From NCBI GenBank assembly GCA_003833135.1, contig QZLH01000728.1, forward strand, positions 41,633 to 65,988: a stretch of DNA of 24,356 nucleotides. The letters run 5' to 3'. Below are positions 8,930 through 17,695 of the stretch, piece after piece. How positions within the stretch are numbered: position 1 is the stretch's first letter; each line of letters opens with the position of its first letter. The notes below the pieces were generated by a model. That model saw only the letters and a program-made list of their open reading frames with translations, did not search any database and was not told where the DNA came from. Source of the DNA: Oehlia diaphana (taxonomy: Eukaryota; Glomeromycota; Glomeromycetes; Glomerales; Glomeraceae). Position numbers and translations under genes: made by a program.

Positions 8930-9586
8930 GTTTGAAAGTTTAAGATAATGTCCTCCATACAGTGTTTGAATGCTTAGGCCTTAGAAAGAGTTGTAAACCT
9001 TGGAATCTTAGGCAGGCTGTAAGCTTCGAAGTCAAATATTTCTAATCAATTCCACAGTTGGTGTTATGAATGGAGCTAGTCTTTTTGGCTCATTCAATCT
9101 ACTTAAGTTGGATACATTGACATTATGGAGTTAGACGAAAGCAAAACCAGTTAGTTTATTATACCTTTCCAGAATTTAGAAGAGAATTCTTCATGATATT
9201 TCTCTTCTATTAAGCTTCTTTTACATCCATTGCACAAATATCCTAAAAAATTAGAAATGCAGTAGTTCAGTGTAAGAATATAATTAAATATAATATAGAA
9301 TTGCTAATATTTTTTTGCATATCAAATATGTATTCAGATTAATAATCCAAAGAGATCAAGTGGAAAAGAAAACAACTATCCCTTCCAAGCATAACGAGAA
9401 CATAACTGCCCAGTTGCGGGATGGATCCATCACCCGCAAGACGGACTATTGGGCTAGGTAGAGGCAAGAAGGCGATTTTACGCATCATACTAGAAAGTGC
9501 AAAGTGACAATAGCACTCCCGTTTTAGGATCAGACACTTTAAAAAAACTGTCGCAGAGATAAATATAAACAATACGTTCCAACCCC
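8930..9586. other. Spacer with gene fragments
   Basis: No intact gene. One exon-like piece on the minus strand (9165-9242) is noted separately. A minus-strand open frame at 9339-9572 has no recognisable content; this segment is less AT-rich than the surroundings and may be transposon or gene-family debris. Confidence 0.45.
9165..9242 (-). pseudogene. Exon-like fragment bounded by splice signals
   Basis: On the minus strand a TTTTTTAG acceptor precedes 78 bases that read YLCNGCKRSLIEEKYHEEF and end at a GTATAA donor. The CxxC pair and the charged helix look like part of a real protein, but no adjoining exon with matching phase was found. Probably a stray exon of a lost gene. Confidence 0.3.
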
Positions 9587-9746
9587 AACGCGTTGCTATT
9601 TTCTTTTTTGAAGGTTCGTGAAAGTTTGTATTGGTACGTTTAGAAGATTAACTTGTACTTAATAAACGCGATCAAAAAATTCTACTTTTTTGTAGGTCGG
9701 TCACTGATCAAGTTGCACAATTTCATCATCCAATAATCATCAACCC
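9587..9746 (+). repeat. Dispersed repeat, copy A
   Basis: Starts AACGCGTT, then T-rich and GAA.GTTC.TGAAAGTT words, and ends with CACTGATCAAGTTGCACAA and CATCCAATAATCATCAACC. The same order of words, with the same orientation, occurs in copy B at 13149-13325. Similarity is clear but diverged, with small indels. It lies 200 bases upstream of the nuclease-kinase pseudogene. Confidence 0.65.
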
Positions 9747-10594
9747 AAAACCCGATCAAAAATCCGATCAAGAATTGAACAGGCCTACGTTTGTTATAAT
9801 TGCTTGTGGCGTACATGATGACATTGAATCTAAATCAATTATACACCTAATGATTATTTTTCATAAAAGAACGATAGTTTTCCTCTTACTCCTCTATTAG
9901 TCTTTATTTTGTGTTTGATTAACACTAATGATGACTGGAAACAGCAAATCAGAAACTAAGTCGCGTCGTCCCGGTTTGCACATGGCAAGTTCCAGGTTCA
10001 ACTAATACAACTGAACCAGCTTATCGCCGCTTTCCATATGTCGTGAGAGAATGGCGTGACTTCAGCTTAAATGTCATTTTGAACCGTCATTTTCCGGGAG
10101 GACAGTTCCCTGCGTTTCCAACTATTATAGCAGATCTATATGTAGAAGAAGATGCAAAATTTCGTTTTTATTCTAATGTTATGTACCACTATTAGGAGGA
10201 GCAGAATTTAAAACGAGATGTACTGAAATGTTGGGTGTTTCCGATTTCATTTTATGCACTAATAATCCCACAGTGGGCATGATGCCTGTGGAGATTAAAA
10301 CGTTTCACAATTTGAGATTAGGTAATTATAACCTCTGGGAAGTTTATCGATATGTTGACCGGGCTCAAATAACGGATCGAGATTTTAGGTTTATAAAAAG
10401 GATCTTATCTCAGGTGTTTGGCGAAATGGCCTGCAATGGCCTTCATTACGGGATCTTGACAAGTTATTCTGATACGTACTTTCTCAGACGACGACCGAAA
10501 AATGAACCATGTGTTTCTCGTGTTTTTCATCCTGAATCCTGATAGTATCAAGTCCGACTTTACGCGAGTGTGTTTTCCACATCAGTCACTTAGC

Positions 10595-10804
10595 TATTAA
10601 TGATACCGTCGTAATAGATTGGATCGTGTAATGGATGACAAATTTACATCTTATGACGATGATTCAATGCTCTTTTCTAATATCTTCTTGTTGAACTAAC
10701 CCTTGTTTTACCCAAAAACTTAAATTAAAGGTACTTGTGATTATTAATGATACCGTCGGGAATAGATTGGATCATATGATGGATGACAATTTTACATCTT
10801 GACG
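10595..10804 (+). repeat. Direct duplication of about 65 bases inside the pseudogene
   Basis: The segment starting TATTAATGATACCGTCG at 10595 recurs at 10742, offset 147, and stays similar for about 63 bases through AATAGATTGGATC, ATGGATGACAA and TTTACATCTT, with a few substitutions and one-base indels. The copies are not adjacent: about 85 bases of unrelated sequence lie between. Likely a partial tandem duplication of 147 bases that later diverged. Confidence 0.7.
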
Positions 10805-11083
10805 ACGAAGATTATGATCCTGACGATGATTATATTCCTCCTGGTTCTTCTAGTTCAAAAAAGAGGAAGAGTTCTTCGATTCAGACTGGTAGCAAGAAGA
10901 GAGTGAATGCGTTATCATCACTACAATAGGTAAATATATAGGTAGTGGAACCTTTGGAAAGGTTTTTTTCCGGCTATTATGATGGTCAATCCGTGGCATG
11001 AAAGACTTGTGATGTGTACAAGGAGCAAAAGGCGACGAGAATGCTAGAACATGAGGCTCATATTTACTCTATTTTGAAAGAAT

Positions 11084-11155
11084 GTAAGTACAAATTTTTT
11101 TTATTCATAATATTTTTAGATATTATTAACTTATCTATCGCAATATTTATAATAG
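11084..11155 (+). other. Intact spliceosomal intron retained in the kinase pseudogene
   Basis: GTAAGT donor and AATAG acceptor, 72 nt, T-rich, located between the kinase N-lobe (ending SILKE) and the segment starting with RAVPRLLY. Joining keeps the frame, so the gene was once normally spliced. Confidence 0.7.
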
Positions 11156-11430
11156 GTCGTGCTGTTCCACGTTTGCTCTATAAAGGTTAAATTTATGACG
11201 GATATCTTTTTGCGTTAGTATTACAGTTAATTGAGGGCGCCCATCACGTTGATCCAGAAAGAATCACTAAAAAGGAAAAAAAAATAATAGTCAATCAACT
11301 CAAGCCAAAACATAATTGCGGCGTCCTTCACAATGACATCTCAAAGAGTCGCCATTACTTTTTTATTGATTTTGGCTTAAGTGAGATCGTGGATAATGGT
11401 CGCCGAAATTGCGCAAGGAAGAAAATCTGG

Positions 11431-12355
11431 ATGTATAGTGTTTATGTGAGAAAATTAGAAACAATTTTGATGATTGTCACTTCGACCAGTTTGTGGGCAC
11501 TACAATTGGGAATTAGAATTACTTAATTAGGACTATTCTTTATCAATGATAATGTATCATTATGCTAGGAGGCATAAATAAATTTTTTATTGCAAGTTAC
11601 AATGTGTATACTTTTCATAAAATGTAATAAATCATGATATATTTGCGCAATTTATTTTTTGCAATGTATATTATTTAGGCAAAATTTTATTAAATAATAA
11701 AGCGAAGTAGCAAGCGAAATGTATGATGCTATCACAGAGGGAGGGAGTACGCGGATCCAGCATAATATCTATAGCTAATTAATTTGTTTCTATTGCTAAT
11801 ATTGCTAATTACGAGATTCTCATCCCTATACTCTTTTTCTACACTAATTTTCGAAACAATACATATCTACACCTATCACTCACATATAAAGTATTAAGTT
11901 GTGTAATAAATCTTGAAAATTTAGGATCTATAGCATAAATTCAGTAGATTAGTCACTGAAGTAAATAAAGCAATTTAATATCTCCGATTAACACTTACCA
12001 CTAACTCCACTCCGTCTCATATTTAAGAAATTTGTTGAATGCGTTATTACAAATGTGTTTTGATTTTTTTATCGCTAGAACGATACTGCGCCAAACATTG
12101 ATATTTAAGATTTTGGCAGGGGGGCCCGGCTGAAATTACAGTCATGTGAATTTTTCTCTTTAATATTTCATTGCGCCGAGTCAGAATTTCAGATTTTTAT
12201 TGTAAAACCCATCAACCAATTCAAAATGTGAATTGAGTATATTGAATCTTGACTTTGATTGAATTTCCAAATAAATTTCCAGTTATAAAAAAAAAAAAAC
12301 TATACTTTTTTTTGTAATATTAATTCTAATTTTTTTAATTCTAATTCTTTCATTT
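11431..12355. other. Intergenic region with a transposon-like edge
   Basis: No gene seen. Contains repeated TTGCTAAT words (about 11790-11810) and, at about 12115-12150, GGCAGGGGGGCCCGGCTGAAATT followed by ACAGTCATGTGA, an abrupt GC-rich patch whose second half resembles CCGGCATTACAGCTCACATG at 300. TGCGCC occurs on both sides (12089 and 12173). This may be a worn MITE. The right part is probably the 3' untranslated region of the Myb/SANT-like gene. Confidence 0.4.
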
Positions 12356-13176
12356 TTAATTTTTTAATCTTTTTATTTTATATGTCAACCTTTTCTTTTC
12401 AACTTCTAATTGTTCCTTTTCTAATAACAATTTTTTTTCCAAAATTCTTTCTTGCAATTGATTCATTTTAATAGTTATAACTTCAACATTATTTTTAATT
12501 TTATCAAATGCTTCTTTCTCAATGATACCTGTTTCCTTACTATTTGTTAAAAAAGGAGGTACATTTTCATGTACTCCAAAGATCTTATCCATTTTTTCAT
12601 ACCAAAACCAATCTTTCTTCGCTTTACCTTCTTTAATTGATTTATAATTCTTTATTAATTTATTAATTTTACCTTAAAAATAAATAATTAAAAAAAATTT
12701 TTTTAATAATTTAATATATGAATTGAAAAAAGAAAAATAAATATTTATTTACCTTTAATTGACATTCCCCCTTTTTTATGTAAAAGATACTTTGCAATAT
12801 CATCATAAAATCTAGTTTTATTCCCTTCAGACCAAGCTGAATAATTTTCTTTAACATAATCAAGTAAAATATTGATTTCATTACATGTCCACTTATTTAT
12901 TAACTTATAACGATCATAATCATAATCCCTTTTAACCTAAAATAAATAACTTATTAATACTTAAATGATTCTCAAATATCAGATATATACTTATTTATTA
13001 CTTACTTGTTCAAGTTGATTTAAATTTTGAAGTGAAGTGGAGGAGCGTGTTGTTGAGGAAGAGAATGTCGTTGAAGAAAAGCGTATTGTTGAGAAAGAAT
13101 ATGCTGGTGACCAAGAAGAGCGGAAAATTGTGGGCGGAATTGTTATCAAACGCGTTATTTTCTTTTTTTTGAAAGT
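12356..13176 (-). CDS. Myb/SANT-like DNA-binding protein, 5' end unresolved
   Basis: Exons on the minus strand: 13006 upward (open to 13176), 12936-12753 and 12672-12356. Introns 13005-12937 (GTAAGT donor) and 12752-12673 (GTAAAT donor, TTTTAAG acceptor) keep phase. The middle exon reads YKLINKWTCNEINILLDYV, SAWSEGNKTRFYDDIAKYL and GGMSIKGKINKLIKNYKSI across the junction, followed by DWFWYEKMDKIFG: the tryptophan-spaced three-helix layout of Myb/SANT-like (trihelix, Myb_DNA-bind_4-like) domains. The last part is a basic coiled coil (QLEVEKKRLTYKIKRLKN). Such proteins are usually nuclear DNA binders and often derive from transposon genes. The first exon is Ser/Thr-rich (SSTTRSSTSLQNLNQLEQ) and contains no ATG before an in-frame stop at 13179-13177, so either the start is on a missed upstream exon or the gene is 5'-truncated where the dispersed repeat begins (13149). 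Coordinates at the right end are the open limit, not a start codon. Confidence 0.65.
13052..13105. repeat. Three degenerate 18-nt tandem units
   Basis: Units start at 13052, 13070 and 13088, each beginning GTTGA(A/G)(G/A)AA. They lie in the Ser/Thr-rich first exon of the minus-strand Myb/SANT-like gene. On the plus strand they read as hexapeptides VEEENV, VEEKRI, VEKEYA. Since 18 is a multiple of 3, expansion is frame-neutral on both strands. Confidence 0.6.
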
Positions 13177-13325
13177 TCATGAAAGTTGGTGTTAATACAT
13201 TTAGCATTAGTTTGTACTTTTGTCATAATAATTTTTTATGAAAACGCGAAAAAACCTTTTCATAGTTCGGAAGTCGGGAACACTGATCGAGTTACACAAT
13301 TTCGCCATCCAATAATTATCAACCA
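13149..13325 (+). repeat. Dispersed repeat, copy B
   Basis: Same orientation and word order as copy A at 9587: AACGCGTTATTTTC, GAAAGTTCATGAAAGTT, TTAG..TTTGTACTT, AACGCGAA, CACTGATCGAGTTACACAA, CCATCCAATAATTATCAACC. Copy B is about 17 bases longer. Its left edge overlaps the open frame of the first visible exon of the Myb/SANT-like gene on the other strand. Confidence 0.65.
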
Positions 13326-13880
13326 AAAAAACATATTTATATATATTTTGACATGTATATATTTTGACATGTATAATTTAATATTATTTGCACTACAAGG
13401 CGATGGATTAAATATTTTTAAATACTGTAAAAATATGATCTAATAAACATAGAAACAGATTCAATTTTCCCATTCCCCATTCCCCATTTCCCCTATTTCC
13501 CTTATTTGTCTTATTTGTAAAATATTATCTTTTGATCTGTTATGAAATACTGTATATATTAAATGTATTGATTGAAAAGATTTACAAAAAATATTTTATA
13601 ATTTTCAATTAAATTATTATGACTTACTTCGTTCTTAAAACGATAAAGTACTATCATCAAAAATTGTAATACTGCGAAATTAACGCCGTATATCGTTATG
13701 CCTTTATAATTAAGGCATTTTAAGACCTTTTAAATAATTTCGACATAAACCGTAAGTCCGTAACACCGACATCGTAATTCAGCCGTAATTCAAGTATTTC
13801 GATAGCACCTATAAATACTTTTGTCAATACTATCGAAATTTTTGACAAAATTTTAAAGAAACATGACTGATTCATCGTTT

Positions 13881-13904
13881 ATCTAGCAATCTAGCAATCT
13901 AGCA
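13881..13904 (+). repeat. ATCTAGCA x3 tandem repeat
   Basis: Three perfect copies of the octamer ATCTAGCA in a row. Short microsatellite without obvious function. Confidence 0.85.
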
Positions 13905-14915
13905 TTGCGTTGTTTGAAAGTTTTATATTTTTTTTAAACATCATATGAGCGAGTGAGTCATATCATCGAAAAGTTTCATAAAATTCTAAATGATGAATAA
14001 ACGCGGCTATGCTCAAAAGAAAATAACATATACAGTAAATTGATTTAATTACCCATTTAATGTATTCAATGATTCAAATGAATAATGATAAATTGGCAAT
14101 TGATTTTATATTCATACAATCATACATGCATACTAAATACTAATATAGTAAACGTTCCATTACCTTGGAATAGAATTTCCTTTTTTGAATACATAAAAAG
14201 GAAGTATTTTACTATTTTCATTTCTCATTTCAATTTCGAATGAATTTAAATTTATAAAAAAAAAAATCATGAAACATTTATCTTAGAATATTAGAATATA
14301 AAGATTACCAAAGATTAGCTCAATGTTGTGTACATTTTTTCATAAACCAAATGAAAAAAAAAAAAAAATCGATTTTTTTTTTTTTTTAAAAAAAAAAAAC
14401 AAACAAATGTAATATCATGTGTTTACATTATAGAACATTCGCAAAAAATTTCGTAATATTTTTTTATTTTTTTTTTAATTTAAAATATTTTTAAAAATTC
14501 AATAAAATCTGATCCCATTGTACAATATTTACAATGCTTTTTTTTTTTTTAAAATGAAAAGATATTCTTTTATTTTATTTAATTTTTTTCGGATTAAGTA
14601 TTTTTTTAAAAAAGTAAAAGTGAGTTTACGTTTCACATTTGTTTTACTATAAATTTTTAGTTTTTTCATTAACACAATCATTTATAACTTAGTAGCACAA
14701 GTTAATACGTCACTGAAGTCGTCACATTATCTCAGTTTGTAACAGACTATCAGATATTGACGGAATATAAGATATATAAGATTAATCAACACATGAAAAA
14801 AAAATGTTATTTACGTAACATTTTAATCTACGATAAATAGAATCAGATTTACGTAAGAACGATTTTTTTTTTTTTAAAAGAGTTAATTACAAATGGTACG
14901 TCACAATCAGCACCC

Positions 14916-14932
14916 TGGTGACCGGGTCACCA
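14916..14932. promoter_or_regulatory. GC-rich palindrome 1 (TGGTGACC-G-GGTCACCA)
   Basis: Eight-bp perfect arms around a single central G. It sits 15-20 bases after TACGTCA (CRE-like) and shortly before ATTGGTT, the complement of an AACCAAT (CCAAT-type) box. Symmetric sites of this form are typical of homodimeric DNA-binding proteins. No gene starts nearby, so the target is unknown. Confidence 0.4.
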
Positions 14933-14990
14933 AGACACAACATATTGGTTAAAAAAAATTAAGTTCGATGATTTTACAATGAAATAAAAT

Positions 14991-15005
14991 CTGCGCAGTG
15001 CGCAG
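14991..15005. promoter_or_regulatory. GC-rich palindrome 2 (CTGCGCA-G-TGCGCAG)
   Basis: Seven-bp perfect arms around a central G, the same design as palindrome 1 located 59 bases to the left. It is strikingly GC-rich in a region of mostly A and T. Candidate protein-binding site; a chance hairpin remains possible. Confidence 0.35.
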
Positions 15006-16662
15006 TAACAAAAAATGATAACAAGATAAAGCTAAAGTTAATCTATATAATCAATTTAACGGTAAACTCTTTTTTAAAAAAAAAAAAAAAATCAGCCAAA
15101 TTTACTTTTTTAAAAGAAATTGATAAGAAACCTGTTTTAAACAGAGAAATCTTTTGTCCAAAAATCAAATCAAAAGCAATACAAGTTAAATCAATCAATT
15201 AATCGAATAAAGATATGGAATGTTTTAGCATTTGGCCATTTGGCGTTTAATAAATAAAGATCTTCTTTAGGTTTTATTGTTTCGTCAAATTTGTATATAT
15301 AATTGTAACAATATACAATATATATATATATATACGGTATAGTATATACAGTATAATATTTTGATTAAATTCATATAAATCAAAATAGAATTGATTTTAC
15401 TTGATAATGCATAAACTACGAATAAAATCTGTAGGCTTCCAAGAAGTTTTATTCCTCGTGTACATATTTTCGTTTATTCTTTGTATGACAACAACGTGAA
15501 AGAGAAAAAAAAAAGAATGTATGGATGTAAACAATTAAACAATCATAAACAAAGATTTTTTTATCGGTTAATCAGGTTCGGGATTTGTCCATGACAAAAT
15601 GGAAAGATGCGAAAAAAAAAACGCGAATTTACTTAAAAAAAAAAAAAAAACAGATTGGCAGGTTTTTTATGTATACAGATGTTTTTTTAATTATGATTGG
15701 ATCAAAAAAAAAAAAATTTCTAACTTTATTATTATCCCCGATAATCCTATTATAATATGCTTTAAAAGAAATGTTACACATTTTATTACAATTTAATCTA
15801 GTTTAATCTTTTCCAAATATCTTTTTACTTTTTCTTTTCCTTTCATTGGTTACCTATTACCAAATAAGTGTTAATGAAATCTTCTAGATTATTTACTTTT
15901 CTTTTATGAAACAAGAAAATAAACTTGTAAAATCTGAAACTATTTATCTCTTGTACTCCTTTTTTAACTAAAAAAAAATTAGTAAAAAAAGGAATAAATA
16001 CAAACAAATAAATCGCCTTTTTCCATGTATGTATCACATTCGCCCAACAAATAATATGAAAAAGAATGTGGGGTATAATAAGTTCAATCGAAAAAATAAC
16101 GGTAAAGTAATAATAAATTAAGTAATTAGTATTAGGGTATCAAGATATCAGGCGTAATCATTATTATTATTATTTATTTGAGATATGTCAATAAAAATAA
16201 TAATAAATATTTTTAATATTTTTTGAAAAAAAAAAAAAAATTATTATTTTTGGTAGTTCATATAAGAACCAATCAAACTAACCCCGAATATTAATTTATT
16301 AGTAATACTATAAGTTTGTTCCGTGTTTTTAATTTTTAAAAAAATTTGGGATCAACTTTTTACTGCGTGTCATTTCCCACGTCAAAAAATAAAATTGAAA
16401 TTTTTTTAAGTACTATAATTTTATTTACTTGTATTTATATATATATAATCTTTTGTTTATATTTTACATAATGGATCTTATGCGATCATTTCGCTTTTGG
16501 CCATTAAATGAATAATCTTACATTACTAGCCCTGTTAGACTTTATTAGTCCAGGCATAGTTTTTTTTTTAAAAAAAAAAAAAATTTGTGTAAAATTGTGT
16601 AAAATTGTGTAAAATTGAAAAATAAATTACATGATTTAGAAATATAAAATATATATTATCTA

Positions 16663-16690
16663 TTTTTTTTTTTTTTTTTTTTTTTTTTTT
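16663..16690. repeat. 28-base poly-T run
   Basis: Uninterrupted T run just downstream of the glutaredoxin gene's 3' end (gene on the minus strand). Length may be inexact because of sequencing. Confidence 0.8.
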
Positions 16691-16744
16691 CTTATGAAAT
16701 TTTACCAAAATTTACAAAAAAAGTGCAATCACGATGATTGAATA

Positions 16745-17695
16745 TTATAAAGATGGTCGAAAAATTTCGTGATTTAAAATTTCCGAACTATCAAGAACAC
16801 CAGCATCAACGAGTATTTCACTTAATCGACCATTTGAATGCATAGTAGCAAGTTCATCGCTACCACCGATTGATTTACCATCAATAAATATATTTGGAAA
16901 TGTACTTCGATATGTTGACTTTATCAATGCTTTTTTAAATTCATCTGCATCATCTATAAAAAATTGTTTAAGTTATATATAATTTGTAATGATTTATCAA
17001 TTCTAAAATGATTACCTCTATTATCAACTTCGATTATCAAAACACTAGGTGAAATATGATACATTGAAAGAATATGTTTTACCTTTCGTGAATATCTGTG
17101 AATGAATGAAATTAAATTAAGGATCAAAAAAAGTTCAAAAAAGTTCAAAAGTTTTTACTTACGGACAATAAGATTTACTAAAAACTACAACAGGATTATC
17201 ATGAACCAAATCATCAATTTCCAATTCAACTTTAGTTTGTGGTTCTGAATCATAATAAAAATCCAATGCTTCCTCGAAACGTTGTTTGGCAATATTTGGT
17301 TGATGATTAAAAGTAAAATGATGATCATCTTGTGAATCATAAAAATTCAATGGTTCATGAACACCATGATTATGACCACTTGGACCAATACGACCATGAT
17401 TTTCTACTTCCAATCCATGAAGTCCTTCTTCACCTCCTTCTCCCATAACGGAAGCAGCTGCCAAAGCAGCTTCATTATTCTTATTATAATATCGTAAACT
17501 ATGAATATTAAATCCAGTACCACTAAATTCTGCTACTACCCATAATGAGATTAAAAATGCTATGAGTGTGGCTCCCAATATTCTAGATTTTTTTGTTTGA
17601 ACATAATGATCAATAAAATCTGATAACGTATGATGATTATGTTCATTAATAGGTGTTATTGGATAATACGTTGGTAAGATCGCCGCTTTAGACAT
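16745..17695 (-). CDS. Membrane-anchored CPYS glutaredoxin, Grx6/Grx7 type, three exons
   Basis: Exons on the minus strand: 17695-17163, 17095-17016 and 16953-16745; both introns are GT-AG (GTAAGT, GTAATC) and in phase, giving 273 residues. The N-terminus is cytosolic-looking, with one membrane segment at about 39-55 (ILGATLIAFLISLWVVA), then a His-, Gly- and acidic-rich linker (about 60-160), and a glutaredoxin domain at about 150-273. The active site CPYS (177-180) is split by the first intron; FPN at 223-225 holds the cis-Pro and GGSDEL (234-239) binds glutathione. A single membrane segment before the domain and an active site with one cysteine match yeast Grx6 and Grx7, which work in the ER and Golgi lumen in glutathione-dependent thiol redox. 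Type II topology is inferred. The start is the ATG at 17695 rather than an in-frame ATG at 17743, whose extra 16 residues are just translated poly-A/T-rich leader. Confidence 0.9.

Larger units (their letters stand above)
9947..11430 (+). pseudogene. PD-(D/E)XK nuclease-like plus protein kinase pseudogene
   Basis: The plus strand encodes, in broken frames, an N-terminal region (9947-10183; words VPGSTNTTEPAY, REWRDFSLNVI, LNRHFPGGQFPAF, DLYVEEDAKFRFYSN), a PD-(D/E)XK core (10186-10542; EMLGVSDFIL and PVEIK give the D...ExK pattern; then LHYGILTSYSDTYFLRR), an acidic/basic linker (about 10800-10925) and a protein kinase domain (10938-11430; IGSGTFGKV glycine loop, an AxK lysine site, a 72-nt GT-AG intron at 11084-11155, HNDIS catalytic loop, DFG at about 11370). 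Disabling changes: one base missing after 10183, a TGA at 10999-11001 beside the kinase lysine site, a TAA at 11188-11190, frame changes after the nuclease part and before the kinase. The catalytic loop also lacks the usual Asn. The combination recalls CR-type effector architectures. No sign that an intact product can be made. Confidence 0.7.
13177..16744. other. Long AT-rich intergenic region
   Basis: Apart from repeat copy B, I see no gene on either strand. Open frames at 15599-15796 (+) and 15843-16037 (-) are Lys- or Phe-rich artefacts of poly-A/T runs. Features of note are listed separately: CCC/TTT-rich simple sequence (about 13467-13510), an ATCTAGCA triplet, two GC-rich palindromes, and a 28-T run. 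No tRNA-like T-loop (GTTCRANNC) was found. Confidence 0.55.

Noticed and set aside
9339..9572. Minus-strand 77-residue open frame
   Set aside because: No motif, and lies in debris between relics; cannot be distinguished from chance.
9587..13325. Repeat copies A and B as LTRs of one retrotransposon
   Set aside because: No TG...CA ends, no primer-binding site or polypurine tract, no reverse transcriptase or integrase sequence between them; kept only as dispersed repeats.
15599..16037. Two short open frames, plus and minus, Lys/Asn- or Phe-rich
   Set aside because: Produced by poly-A and poly-T runs; no domain or splice context.
13441..16744. Search for tRNA or rRNA genes in the long spacer
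   Set aside because: No T-loop consensus, acceptor-stem pairing or rRNA-like GC-rich conserved block was found by eye.
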